A stretch of 64,000 nt of DNA from Teredinibacter haidensis (GCF_014211975.1 NZ_CP060084.1:248001-312000), one strand, 5' to 3'; counted from the first letter of the stretch, positions 46,213 to 55,003 are shown. Numbers and translations are program-made. The notes: generated by a model from the letters alone, not told the origin.

Positions 46213-46236
46213 TAGCCCGTGTGTTCGCACGGGCTA
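46213..46236 (-). other. Intercistronic hairpin between the precursor and enzyme genes
   Basis: TAGCCCGTG and CACGGGCTA form a perfect 9-bp stem around a 6-nt loop. On the minus strand no T-run follows, so it is more likely an mRNA-stabilising or partial-attenuation element. Such an element would yield more precursor than enzyme, as in many RiPP operons. That role is inferred. Confidence 0.6.
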
Positions 46237-46244
46237 CAAAGAAT

Positions 46245-46526
46245 TTATTTTTTCCCTTCTTTTGGCGCTAAGCTGCCACCGATAATGGCTTCGCATTTGC
46301 CTGTGGGGACATAAATCCATGCGTCCGCAATACCATCTTTTTTCGCCTGGCCCGCACAGCTGGTACCCTGGCTCTTAATGGCACAGTCGTTTTTGCCTGC
46401 TTTCACAATGCCGTAGCATTTCTCCATTTTTGCTTTGCTGCCCGCCAGTACATCGTTGGCACCAGCCATCATAACACCTGCGGCAATAGCGCTGGATAGG
46501 GCAACAGTTTTACTCATCTTTTTCAT
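46245..46526 (-). CDS. DUF2282 bufferin-like RiPP precursor, probable copper binder
   Basis: This 93-residue protein has a signal peptide (MKKMSKTVALSSAIAAGVMM..., cleavage likely after VLA at about residue 28). The mature part has four Cys at residues 37, 48, 57 and 78, in EKCYGIVKAGKNDCA, GTSCAG and PTGKCEAI, and AWIYVP before the last Cys. This matches the DUF2282 'bufferin' precursors, whose Cys are modified by a DUF692 enzyme and which bind copper in the periplasm. The ATG at 46526 is used because AGGAG lies 8 bp upstream. Longer upstream starts lack one. Confidence 0.88.
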   Translation of the reverse strand: MKKMSKTVALSSAIAAGVMMAGANDVLAGSKAKMEKCYGIVKAGKNDCAIKSQGTSCAGQAKKDGIADAWIYVPTGKCEAIIGGSLAPKEGKK

Positions 46527-46547
46527 TTTTTTGAACTCCTGATCTTT

Positions 46548-46567
46548 CAACTCCACTAGTGGGGTTG
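46548..46567 (-). promoter_or_regulatory. 20-bp near-perfect palindrome before the bufferin precursor
   Basis: CAACTCCACT/AGTGGGGTTG is symmetric with one mismatch. It ends just above the Shine-Dalgarno of the precursor gene. It could be an operator or a short mRNA hairpin. No known metal-regulator box was matched. Confidence 0.45.
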
Positions 46568-47045
46568 TTCGGATAATTTTTTGGGAGCCTCTGAAAAAAA
46601 CAACACCAGAGGTTACAGCTATGCTGTTAGCGGTCTGACTGGGCCATCAGCATAAAGTTCGTTTTATACAGAAATAAAAACGCAAATGATACTGGTTTCG
46701 ATGCGCTTAACCTTTTTATATTTGTTAATGCTCACTTGTTAGACTTCATTATTTATAGGGACAACAGCTGTATTTTGGAGTCGATATACGGGCTGGGGAG
46801 GGTTGCTGGTGTTAAGCGATATGTTCGTGTCGTATGATTCAACGAGTGCCCTCCTTGCAAAAAAACCCTTTAATTTATGTGCTTTTATGGAGAGGGGCAC
46901 AACTGATTGGGTGTAGTTTCCGCGAATTAGCTATGACATAATCGATCGACCTTCCTCTTGAAATATTCTTGGCGTGCTAAATAATCCGTTTTAAGATTTT
47001 ATGCCACGCGAATGATTGACACGCCTTTTTTGTAGACGAGTATCT
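46568..47045. other. Divergent intergenic region between the bufferin operon and the LuxR-type gene
   Basis: This 478-bp AT-rich stretch has no gene. It must contain the promoter of the bufferin operon (minus) and that of the regulator (plus). The only strong structure is the palindrome at 46548-46567 at its left end. No copper-box or ECF-type -35 (GGAAC) was recognised with confidence. Confidence 0.5.
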
Positions 47046-47753
47046 ATGGTTATGGATATCCATTTAGATTTAGTCATTAAAAACCGACTGTATCGAGAAA
47101 GCCTAGCGGGTTATTTGAACGCTTTGGATGAAGGGGTGAATATGCAGATACCTGTTTTCTCTGCATCGCTTGTCCAAACGTTGAATGCAAATGGTGAACG
47201 TTACAAGCTTGAAAAAAACATTCTCGAAGAATATGGCGCTGATATTATTTTAATTGATAGCCAATTGGATGACAGTTTTACCTTGGTATCCCGGCTTAAA
47301 GCGTTGGTGGCTGAACTAAAAATAATTTTGTTTGTTCCTTCCTACAGCGAGTCTGTTATCTGTGATTGTATTACATCTGGCGTAGAGGGGGTTATTTCCG
47401 CGAACGACAGTGTTGATGATCTAAGGCACTGTATTTTTACCGTGTTTGCCGGTCGTTTGTACTACCCGGCCTACACTGCCCGGTTGTTGAACCAGGGTTA
47501 TCGCAGTAGCACTGGCGGCGCCACATTCAATGCCGATATCAAGTTGACAGAGCGGCAAAAACACGTTGTTCAGCTTATCGAAAATGGTTTTTCCAATAAA
47601 GAAATCGCACGCGAGCTGGATATACAGCTTTCAACAGTAAAAAATCACGTCCATCAGATTCTCGATCGTTTGAAAGTGAAAAGCCGCTGCGAAGCGGCGG
47701 CACTCTATCGGCGAACGAAAATCCCTGCAGCTAGAACTTCCACAGCCATTTAA
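47046..47753 (+). CDS. NarL/LuxR-family regulator with a degenerate receiver domain
   Basis: This 235-residue protein has a receiver-like domain (residues ~1-125) and a LuxR HTH (residues ~165-225, KLTERQKHVVQLIENGFSNK and QLSTVKNHVHQILDRLKV). The phospho-acceptor position keeps an Asp (D71 in IILIDSQ). However, the acidic pair normally ending strand 1 is K12-N13 (VIKNRLYRES), and the conserved Lys after strand 5 is Ala (VISAN). Phosphorylation in the usual way is therefore doubtful. The ATG at 47046 follows GACGAG. No histidine kinase is adjacent. It sits between the bufferin operon and the injection-system locus and could regulate either. Confidence 0.8.
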   Translation: MVMDIHLDLVIKNRLYRESLAGYLNALDEGVNMQIPVFSASLVQTLNANGERYKLEKNILEEYGADIILIDSQLDDSFTLVSRLKALVAELKIILFVPSYSESVICDCITSGVEGVISANDSVDDLRHCIFTVFAGRLYYPAYTARLLNQGYRSSTGGATFNADIKLTERQKHVVQLIENGFSNKEIARELDIQLSTVKNHVHQILDRLKVKSRCEAAALYRRTKIPAARTSTAI

Positions 47754-48412
47754 AGCGGTACCGACCAGGGAAATTTTGATCGAGGCTAGAGCATATTTGA
47801 ACTTAATTAGTGGTGCTCTCTCAATATTCCAATTTGTTCCGTTCGTTTAAATGTTAACGGGTATGCGCTACTTTTAACGTCACAGGCGTTGTCGTTTATT
47901 TATCCTATACACTGTATTTCCGCCCGTTCCCGCCGTCGCCACTGCCTTTTGAAATTGATTTGAGGTCGATAATCAATCCTTTCTGCTACCACAAAATATA
48001 AACCTAAAGATCTATTTTTTTGTAGATCTTTAGCGAGATATCTAGTTCTTGCTAGTCACTAATGCTTATTTTGTTAACGATAGCCATGGGATAGCCTGTA
48101 ACCGCTGCCTCCTGAAAAATAGCGCAAAAAATTTGTATCGCTTACTTTATTCAGTCGCAACGAGATTTGTTTTGCGGCCTTCGGGATACTGATCTGTTTA
48201 GTTTGGAAGCAATTATATGTCGTGGATAAGATCTGGCTAACCAGCTATGGCGCGTTAAAAAAGGTGTGCCAAGCACTGCCAGCGAGCAAGGAAAAGCAAA
48301 TGGATTCTCCATCCGTGTACATCCCAAATTTACTGTACGGTTGTGTGAGTAACTGCATTGCGCAACGTTTCTGCCACAAGGTATTTTTCGCAATAGAAAG
48401 TTGGGCGCTCTG
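47754..48412. other. 659-bp gene-free upstream region of the contractile injection system
   Basis: This is an AT-rich stretch with short broken frames only. The strongest signal is a perfect 11-bp inverted repeat at 48004-48033. The first injection-system gene has no strong Shine-Dalgarno and no clear sigma-70 promoter within 200 bp, so expression may depend on a specific activator. Confidence 0.5.
48004..48033. promoter_or_regulatory. Perfect 11-bp inverted repeat upstream of the injection system
   Basis: CTAAAGATCTA, an 8-nt T-rich loop (seven Ts and a G), then TAGATCTTTAG. It lies 380 bp before the first injection-system gene and 251 bp after the LuxR-type gene. It could be an operator, or the terminator-like end of the regulator transcript, although no T-run follows the 3' arm. 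Confidence 0.5.
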
Positions 48413-49018
48413 ATGTTGGTGCGTCCGATGATTAGCGGTTGGGAAATTCCGCGTATCGCCAATATTCAGGCTCATGAATCGCGTCGCCTGGTTCGTTTGC
48501 CTATTCCAGGACTCTCCGGCGACCTTCATCAAGACCTGGGTCGTAGTGCTCTGGTTGTAGACATTAGCGGCTCACTATACGGAGATGAAGCTCGCGACGA
48601 GTTTTTAATCAACAATATTCGTCCCGCCTTCCTCGCGGGGGATCCGGTGGACTTTGTCGCTGACATTGTTACCGAAGCTGAGTTGGAGCAGGTATTGATC
48701 GAAGCTTTGCATATTGAAGAAAGTGCCGATACACCTAACCAATTCCACTATCGCATCCGCCTGCGCGAGTACACAGAGCCACCCGAACCTCCCGGGTCGG
48801 ATCTAGGGCTCGAAGCGCCCGATCTGGGTTTGGATATCGACTTGGGGCTGGATCTGCTCGATCTGCCGGGCCTGTTGGTGCCGCTGCCGGATATAGGCGA
48901 TCTGCTGCAGCCCATTGAGCCTGCGGCAGATTCGCTGCGTGATGCACTCTCTGGTGCTGCGGATGCTTTCAGCGGGCTAGAAAGCCTGTTCGACAACCCT
49001 CCCGCTGGAGATACCTAA
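48413..49018 (+). CDS. CIS protein with gpN-like/DNA-circularisation-like N-terminal domain and DLGL-repeat tail
   Basis: This 201-residue protein starts the injection-system operon. Residues ~7-125 resemble the N-terminal domain of phage Mu gpN-type baseplate proteins, with IPRIANIQAHESRRLVRLPI and the core HQDLGRSALVVDISGSLYG. Residues ~128-165 are low-complexity and acidic, with DLGL occurring at 130, 137 and 143. The start is ATG 48413 or ATG 48428, and neither has a strong Shine-Dalgarno. It ends 2 bp before the next gene. In comparable contractile systems such proteins sit at the spike hub or baseplate. This assignment is by resemblance only. Confidence 0.6.
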   Translation: MLVRPMISGWEIPRIANIQAHESRRLVRLPIPGLSGDLHQDLGRSALVVDISGSLYGDEARDEFLINNIRPAFLAGDPVDFVADIVTEAELEQVLIEALHIEESADTPNQFHYRIRLREYTEPPEPPGSDLGLEAPDLGLDIDLGLDLLDLPGLLVPLPDIGDLLQPIEPAADSLRDALSGAADAFSGLESLFDNPPAGDT

Positions 49019-49020
49019 CC

Positions 49021-52000
49021 ATGGCTTTGAGCGATATCTTAAGCGACAAGTTCGATGTCAGCACGAACCTCACCGATCTGGGCGCCAATGTCACCACCGC
49101 ACTGGGCGAAATGGGTGGCGTGTCTCTACCCGATATGACCTCGGAATTCGGCGAGGCTGGCAGTCTGGCTGGTGGCATCGATCTCAGCAGTATTACCGAC
49201 TCATTGAATAGTGTACTCACACAAATCTCACCGGCTTTGGCTAATTTGCCAGTGGCCAATGAGGTGCTTGGCCCGCTGCAAAATGCGATCTCCCTGGCTG
49301 AGCAGTTGGCCGAGTTGGATTGGCCTAATGCACTTCAGGATTTTGAATCCGGGCTGGAAGAGCAGATTAGCGGCAGCAGCGACTTTCTCTCCAAGCTCAG
49401 TGATTTGTCTGGCTTTCTACAGGGAAACACAAGCCTGGATGCGGCCAAAAGCCTGCTCGAAAGTTTGGCGCAGTTAACCGGCACAACTTTGGATTCAGAC
49501 AAGCTGCAGTTACCACAGCTGCTACCGGCGGTGCAGGCCATTACGCAGTTGATTGGCCACCTGATGACCATATGGCATCAGTTGAATGAAGGTAATCAGT
49601 TGGCTAGCTTCGTTGGCAAACAACTGGATGCGGACAGTATCACTGCTGGTGTCGCGCAGGTGAATAAGCAGCTTCAGGAAACTGGCGGTGAGCCTTTACC
49701 GCAGATGATCAGCAATCTCGATATTGCCGATGACGCTGCGGTCGCCGCCGCCAAGCTGGCCTTGCAGAATGTGGCATTGCCGGTAATCGCACTCCGCGAC
49801 GGCATCGCTCAGGGTATGGGCTTTGGTGAGGCAACCCTGGTGCAGTTGAATCCTAACAAGCTTCGCCAGGCGATAAAACAGGCATCGAGCCAACTGGGTA
49901 GCCTGGATCTCAGTCCTTTCGACAGCATAGTGCAAAGTCTCGCTGATACGCTGCAACCGCTGTTTGTCGTGGATTTTTCCAATGCCCCAGCGGAGACTCT
50001 CGACAGCTGGCTAACGCGTATTCAAGGCAGGGTGAGCGAGCTGGCCAGTGGCATAGATACTTACGATATAGGCTCTCTTACCGCGCCGGTTACCGATGGT
50101 ATAGACGCGGTGATGGCGTTGCCGGAGGAGCTTACCAAAGCACTGCAAAGCGTAAAACTCACGGTCAAGCAGGGTTTAGATACTATCGAAAATGCAGTAC
50201 AGGCCATACCGGTGGAAAGTATCGCCAATGCCATTCGTACAGTGCTGGATCCCATTGCCGATGCGCTGGCATTTATCGGAGACCTTGTCGCACAAATTCA
50301 AGCGTTGCTGGAAACAGCTATTGAAACGCTGCAAACAGGTCTGGAAAGTGCTGAGCTGGCGGTTGATACGGTAAAGAATGCGATTGAGGACGTATTTCAA
50401 ACGGCTAAAACCTATGTCGACAGCCTGAAGCTCGATCAGGTCATTGGCGAAGTTTCTGAACAGATCGAAAATTTCGCCCAACTGCTCAGTCAGGCCGATA
50501 TGACGCCCTATTTTGATACCGTGGTCGATGTGCTGGATACCACCACCGGCGTTGTGGGCAAGGTTCCCTTTGATATGCTGCCCGATTCCATGGAGCAGGA
50601 TGTGGTGGACCTAGTTAAGCCGGTCAAATCGGTCGATATCAATGCTTTTAGTAACGACATCAAAAGTCTGCTGCAACTGGGGCCGGACGGTAAATTCGCG
50701 CTGCGCCCAGATCTGGAAGCCGCACTGGCGGGTATCCAGACCAAGTACGATGAAATTCTCGATATTGTGCGTGAGGCTGACCCGGCTGAGCTGTTGAGTG
50801 AAATCAACACGGCATTGGCGGATCTGCAAACGGAAATTGAAAGCCTTACCCCCACGGTTGCCCTGGAGCCTCTACAGGATGCTATCGACGAGGTGAAATC
50901 GGCGATTGGCAGCTTTAATCTCAGCGAGGTGCTCGCTCCCGTCAATCAGGGGTTTGATGATTTTCTGGCCAAGGTGGACGAATACAAACCCTCGGAGTTA
51001 CTACAACCGTTGGAAGACCAGCTGTCCGAATTGCGCGCTACCGTATTCGGTAGCTTGAAATTAGATAGCTGGGAAGAACAACTGCTGGATGTGCGCCAGC
51101 AGGCGCTTGATCTACTCGACCCGCTCGACCCTAGTCAGTTGCAACCGACGCTGGAAAACCTAGTGAACGAGCTGAAATCCCAGAGCAACAGCTTGTCCCA
51201 GCTGGAGCTGGGTTATCTGTTAGGTAGTGTTATCAACAGTCTGCTCGGGGGAGCCGGTGGCCGCGCTGACAGCTTTCAGGCCATACTCCAGTGGCTTACC
51301 AGCAACAGTGGAACCTCCATCCTCACTGGCCTTGCCAGTACCGCCTCTGCAGCAATAGAGCAGGCCAAGGGTGCGGTGCAGCAGGTTGATCCCCAGGCTA
51401 TTGTGTTACAGCTGCAGCCTGAAGTTAGCGCTATTAACAGCGCGATAAGTACCTTGGTGGACGGTGAGGTTAAAACCGAACTGCAGCAGTGTGCCCGCGC
51501 GCTGGAACTGGAAGAGGCCATCGGTGGCTTTGCCATTCATCGGCAGCGCTATTTAGTGGCGCTCAATGAGGCCAGTGCGGCGTTCACGGAACTGGCCAAT
51601 GAAGGTTTATCCGAAGTCGATTTGTCCGTAAACCAACTGCGCGAGGCCTTTATCCCTCTGAGCTTTGCCCGTGATCTGTTCCAGCAAATTCTCGGCTTTC
51701 TCGGTATTGGCAATTTGGATCAGGGCTTACAACAGGTGGTTAACAACACCTTCGACGTGGCAACGCCCGAGCGTCTGGCGAATATTTTTACGCCGTTGCT
51801 AACGGCGGCAAAGGGTCGGTTGGACGTTTTTCTGGACGGTTTCCTCAACCCAGTGCTGGATGCGATAGACGACCTGCAGGCACTGGAAAGCCAGCTGAGC
51901 CTAGCGGATCTAATGATAGAGCTGGATGAGATCCACACCGCAGCGAGGCAGAAAATTGAAGCCCTGCACCCCAACACCCTCCTGGGTGATGTTGTCACTG

Positions 52001-52344
52001 CCTTTACAGGTAGCCAGAACCAAGTCTTGAGTTTCGACGCCCTCGGTAGTCTTACCGAGGGCATTACCAATCTGCAGGACACCAGCACGCGGGTCCTGGG
52101 CAAACTCGATGCAGAGGAGATCTTAAAAACGCCGCTGGAAATTTATGACGATGTGTTGAGCTTGTTCGAGTCTCTCGACCTGGGTGAGCTGCTTACACCT
52201 GTGTTGGATGTACTGGACAACCTCTCCGAAAAAGTGGCGACAGGGCTGGACGAAACCAGCACGGCCTTTGTTCGCCTTCAGGATGCTCTGCCGGATCAGG
52301 TGGGTAGTTCATCTGTTTCTGGTTCCGCAAGCGTGGGGGTTTAA
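49021..52344 (+). CDS. Large helical CIS protein, candidate tape-measure or scaffold
   Basis: This 1107-residue acidic protein has almost no Cys or long hydrophobic segments. It consists of repeated amphipathic helices rich in Leu, Asp, Gln and Ala, with recurring LxPLxDxLxEL-type blocks, e.g. ALEPLQDAIDEVKSAIGSF and LLQPLEDQLSELRAT. No enzyme motif was seen. Length and composition fit a tape-measure or internal helical bundle, but its position before the sheath is atypical for one. It is flanked by gaps of 2 bp and 1 bp, so it is firmly inside the operon. Confidence 0.5.
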   Translation: MALSDILSDKFDVSTNLTDLGANVTTALGEMGGVSLPDMTSEFGEAGSLAGGIDLSSITDSLNSVLTQISPALANLPVANEVLGPLQNAISLAEQLAELDWPNALQDFESGLEEQISGSSDFLSKLSDLSGFLQGNTSLDAAKSLLESLAQLTGTTLDSDKLQLPQLLPAVQAITQLIGHLMTIWHQLNEGNQLASFVGKQLDADSITAGVAQVNKQLQETGGEPLPQMISNLDIADDAAVAAAKLALQNVALPVIALRDGIAQGMGFGEATLVQLNPNKLRQAIKQASSQLGSLDLSPFDSIVQSLADTLQPLFVVDFSNAPAETLDSWLTRIQGRVSELASGIDTYDIGSLTAPVTDGIDAVMALPEELTKALQSVKLTVKQGLDTIENAVQAIPVESIANAIRTVLDPIADALAFIGDLVAQIQALLETAIETLQTGLESAELAVDTVKNAIEDVFQTAKTYVDSLKLDQVIGEVSEQIENFAQLLSQADMTPYFDTVVDVLDTTTGVVGKVPFDMLPDSMEQDVVDLVKPVKSVDINAFSNDIKSLLQLGPDGKFALRPDLEAALAGIQTKYDEILDIVREADPAELLSEINTALADLQTEIESLTPTVALEPLQDAIDEVKSAIGSFNLSEVLAPVNQGFDDFLAKVDEYKPSELLQPLEDQLSELRATVFGSLKLDSWEEQLLDVRQQALDLLDPLDPSQLQPTLENLVNELKSQSNSLSQLELGYLLGSVINSLLGGAGGRADSFQAILQWLTSNSGTSILTGLASTASAAIEQAKGAVQQVDPQAIVLQLQPEVSAINSAISTLVDGEVKTELQQCARALELEEAIGGFAIHRQRYLVALNEASAAFTELANEGLSEVDLSVNQLREAFIPLSFARDLFQQILGFLGIGNLDQGLQQVVNNTFDVATPERLANIFTPLLTAAKGRLDVFLDGFLNPVLDAIDDLQALESQLSLADLMIELDEIHTAARQKIEALHPNTLLGDVVTAFTGSQNQVLSFDALGSLTEGITNLQDTSTRVLGKLDAEEILKTPLEIYDDVLSLFESLDLGELLTPVLDVLDNLSEKVATGLDETSTAFVRLQDALPDQVGSSSVSGSASVGV

Positions 52345-52345
52345 C

Positions 52346-55003
52346 ATGCCAGCCGTTCTGACACACAAAGCCATAATGCTACTCGCCCGCGAACGGGTGC
52401 ACAGCATCAAAACAGTGCTGCAAACCAAAGTTAACGCCGGTGGCGCGAATGTAACCACACTGGATCGCCAACTACTGGCTATCGCGAGTGAAACTTCGCG
52501 GATTTTTGAGAGTGAACCTCGTCCACGTACGCAGCTTCCCGGCATATTATTCGCGACGCCCGTGGGGGCTGATAGCGACAGCTACCCCATTTCCCAGTAC
52601 GCAGTGTTGGGCTCCATGGGGCCGGATCTAACGGCCTTTTCGCACCTACTGGCGCCGGGGCAGGACTGGGTATTCGATACTGTCCACAAGGGCACGCCGG
52701 ACCCAGATAGGGAACTGGTCAACGCTCAAACCTGCGATTTCATTATGGCCTTCTGGTCGAAAGTAAACGATTCGATGCCTGCGGGTGCCGACCGAGAAGC
52801 GAAGCTGGATAAAATGCGCGCCTTCGTACTTGGGCATCTCTGCCATATTGGCGCGGATGTGGTTTCTCACCCCTATATCAACGATTACCAGTGGCAGGAT
52901 CCGCCGCACGACGTAAAGAAGTTTCACGCCGATATTGAAGCCGAAATGGATGCGTTGGTAGCGCGTACGCTATTGCGAAGAGACAGCACCCGCAGCGGTC
53001 AGGACTGGGATGTGTGGTGGCCTTCGGAAGAGCTGCCAACAGAGTTTTTTGGCGCCTATGCCGACGCCCTCGAGCAGGTCTATACCGCGCAGAGCCGTCG
53101 CCGTACCGGTTACGGCGAATTTGAGAAACATCTCGACGACCTCGGCCCCGAAACACTGGATGCCGACTTTATCAAAGACGGCTACAACATGCTGCGCCAC
53201 GGTATTGTCGCTAAAGGCTACGGCTATGGTTACGGCAGCTGGTGGGGTTGGCTGAGCCTATTGTTTGTTCCCGCCATTGCGCTGCCTTTGGTGGTCGCGG
53301 CATTGCCCAAGGGCGGCAACATTCTGCTGAAGGATGATAGCAAGCGTACCGAGCGCGCCTGGATGGAGTTTGTTTCCATGCCCATGCTCTTCGCGTTGCC
53401 GGCCACCATTGGTTATGGCGCGCTGCTGGGAACGCTCACCACTGGAGGTGTGGAAGGCCGCTACTGGCTGGGAATGGTCGGCACCATTATTTCAGGTGTA
53501 TGCGGCATTCTTTTGCTCTCCACAATGGGGGTGGATGATCTGCACCCGGGCTTTTCCTGGCCGGTACTCTTCGCCATCCCAGCCATATTTTCGGCCATCC
53601 AGGCGGTGCTGGGTTTCGTTGCCCTAGGACGCGGTGACCGCGGAGGGCGCATGGCCATCGGTTTTGTTTACGCCCTGCCGTTTGCGCTGTTGCTTCTATT
53701 TTTTGTCTTTTTCAGTATTTTTCCACGGCTAATTACCTGGAGTGACGATGTTACCAACCCCTTCGCGGCAGAAGGGTTTTGGATAATCTTTGCCATTTGG
53801 CTGGCGGCTTGCCTAGTAGGCTGGTTTTGGTTGCCTGCTATCGTGCGAGATACACGCATTCCGGAAAAACCAGCGGGTAATGTCGTAAATCGTCGCTACG
53901 TGCGGGTATTCGATGAAGGTACTCTGCATCACGATAGCGAGCTGGCAACACGTGATGTCGCTGCCGAGGTTTATCCCAGCGGTCGCCGCCAGTTGGTAAA
54001 ACTGTGGTGGGAGGGAACGGGCGATCTGTATATCCGTTCCGACCGTTACCAGTTGCAGTTTTCGGCCAGCGAAGACGGCAGCGATGCGCAGGTTGTGCCC
54101 GCACCCATCGCACCTATGACGCTCACCGAATACATGACTTACCTCTCGGCTACCGTGGTTCAGCCCGGTGGTGCCGTCACTAATAAACTGAAGTGGGAAA
54201 TGAGCTTTCCCGCCGATGTGGAATACGAACTTCCTGCCGGAGCCGTTTTTGCCGATCACGGTGATGAGGAGGACGGTCGCGCCGATCACGACGAGGAAGC
54301 GGCTAAATTCAAAAAGCTGGACACTAGCGCCGACGCCAGCGACTACTACCTCTATCACGCTTATAAGGCCGCCCAGGCGGTACGCTATGGAGAAAAAGGC
54401 GCGGTTCCGCCCGAGCGCAATCTCGGTGGAGCAAGCCCCATCGTCAACGTGGTTGAAGACGAAGGCTACAACTACATACACAACCCTGAAACCGCCGAAG
54501 CGACTGAAGCTCTGATGAGTTATGCGGGTGATTTTGGCGCCATTCTCAGTATGGCGGCCACCACGCATATGACCACTAACCTGCGGGACAGCCAGAACAA
54601 TAACGTCAATAAAATCTATCAGGTATTTCGTAACTGGAACCTCGATCGCCGCCGCGTGAACGAATGGCGAACGCTGGTATCGGGTGGCGCTTTGAGCGAG
54701 AAAGGCAGCGATCGCAGTGGTTACGACAGCAAAATGCTGGGCGGCATACTACGCCCCAGCAACCACGAGAGTTGGCAGGAGGCGCTGCTGGGCTCTAGTC
54801 AGGCGGCGTTCGATGAGGGGGAGCAGACCGCGCGGCAAATTGGGTGGGTAAAGGTCATGCGGGAGTGGATGGATGTCAGTGGCACCGCCGGGCAAAACCC
54901 TCTGGGGGCCACCTCTCTGAAGCCGGGCAACCCCAGTAACCAGGCCTTGAGCCGGGCGATGGCCTATCTTCTCGACCTGGCCGATCCAGCGGCGGCGCCC
55001 TGA
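52346..55003 (+). CDS. Zinc-dependent phospholipase C-like protein with six membrane segments
   Basis: This 885-residue protein begins MPAVLTHKAIML. Residues ~1-290 match the Zn-dependent phospholipase C family (PF00882): His7, GSMGPDLTAFSH at 89-100, and the helix LGHLCHIGADVVSHPYIND at 162-180, providing His and Asp ligands. Six hydrophobic segments follow at about 299-322, 343-367, 372-395, 402-427, 435-458 and 478-500. Residues ~500-885 are a soluble domain of unknown type. The ATG at 52346 lies 1 bp after the previous gene. It may be a membrane-acting effector or a membrane anchor for the injection device. No signal peptide is seen. Confidence 0.7.
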   Translation: MPAVLTHKAIMLLARERVHSIKTVLQTKVNAGGANVTTLDRQLLAIASETSRIFESEPRPRTQLPGILFATPVGADSDSYPISQYAVLGSMGPDLTAFSHLLAPGQDWVFDTVHKGTPDPDRELVNAQTCDFIMAFWSKVNDSMPAGADREAKLDKMRAFVLGHLCHIGADVVSHPYINDYQWQDPPHDVKKFHADIEAEMDALVARTLLRRDSTRSGQDWDVWWPSEELPTEFFGAYADALEQVYTAQSRRRTGYGEFEKHLDDLGPETLDADFIKDGYNMLRHGIVAKGYGYGYGSWWGWLSLLFVPAIALPLVVAALPKGGNILLKDDSKRTERAWMEFVSMPMLFALPATIGYGALLGTLTTGGVEGRYWLGMVGTIISGVCGILLLSTMGVDDLHPGFSWPVLFAIPAIFSAIQAVLGFVALGRGDRGGRMAIGFVYALPFALLLLFFVFFSIFPRLITWSDDVTNPFAAEGFWIIFAIWLAACLVGWFWLPAIVRDTRIPEKPAGNVVNRRYVRVFDEGTLHHDSELATRDVAAEVYPSGRRQLVKLWWEGTGDLYIRSDRYQLQFSASEDGSDAQVVPAPIAPMTLTEYMTYLSATVVQPGGAVTNKLKWEMSFPADVEYELPAGAVFADHGDEEDGRADHDEEAAKFKKLDTSADASDYYLYHAYKAAQAVRYGEKGAVPPERNLGGASPIVNVVEDEGYNYIHNPETAEATEALMSYAGDFGAILSMAATTHMTTNLRDSQNNNVNKIYQVFRNWNLDRRRVNEWRTLVSGGALSEKGSDRSGYDSKMLGGILRPSNHESWQEALLGSSQAAFDEGEQTARQIGWVKVMREWMDVSGTAGQNPLGATSLKPGNPSNQALSRAMAYLLDLADPAAAP

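Noticed and set aside
48151..48462. Short frames on both strands just before the first injection-system gene
   Set aside because: Overlapping, mutually exclusive and Arg/Ser/Ala-rich without family match. Probably chance.
53813..54568. 251-codon minus-strand frame opposite the phospholipase-like gene
   Set aside because: The plus-strand gene has motif support and tight coupling to neighbours. The antisense product has no recognisable motif.
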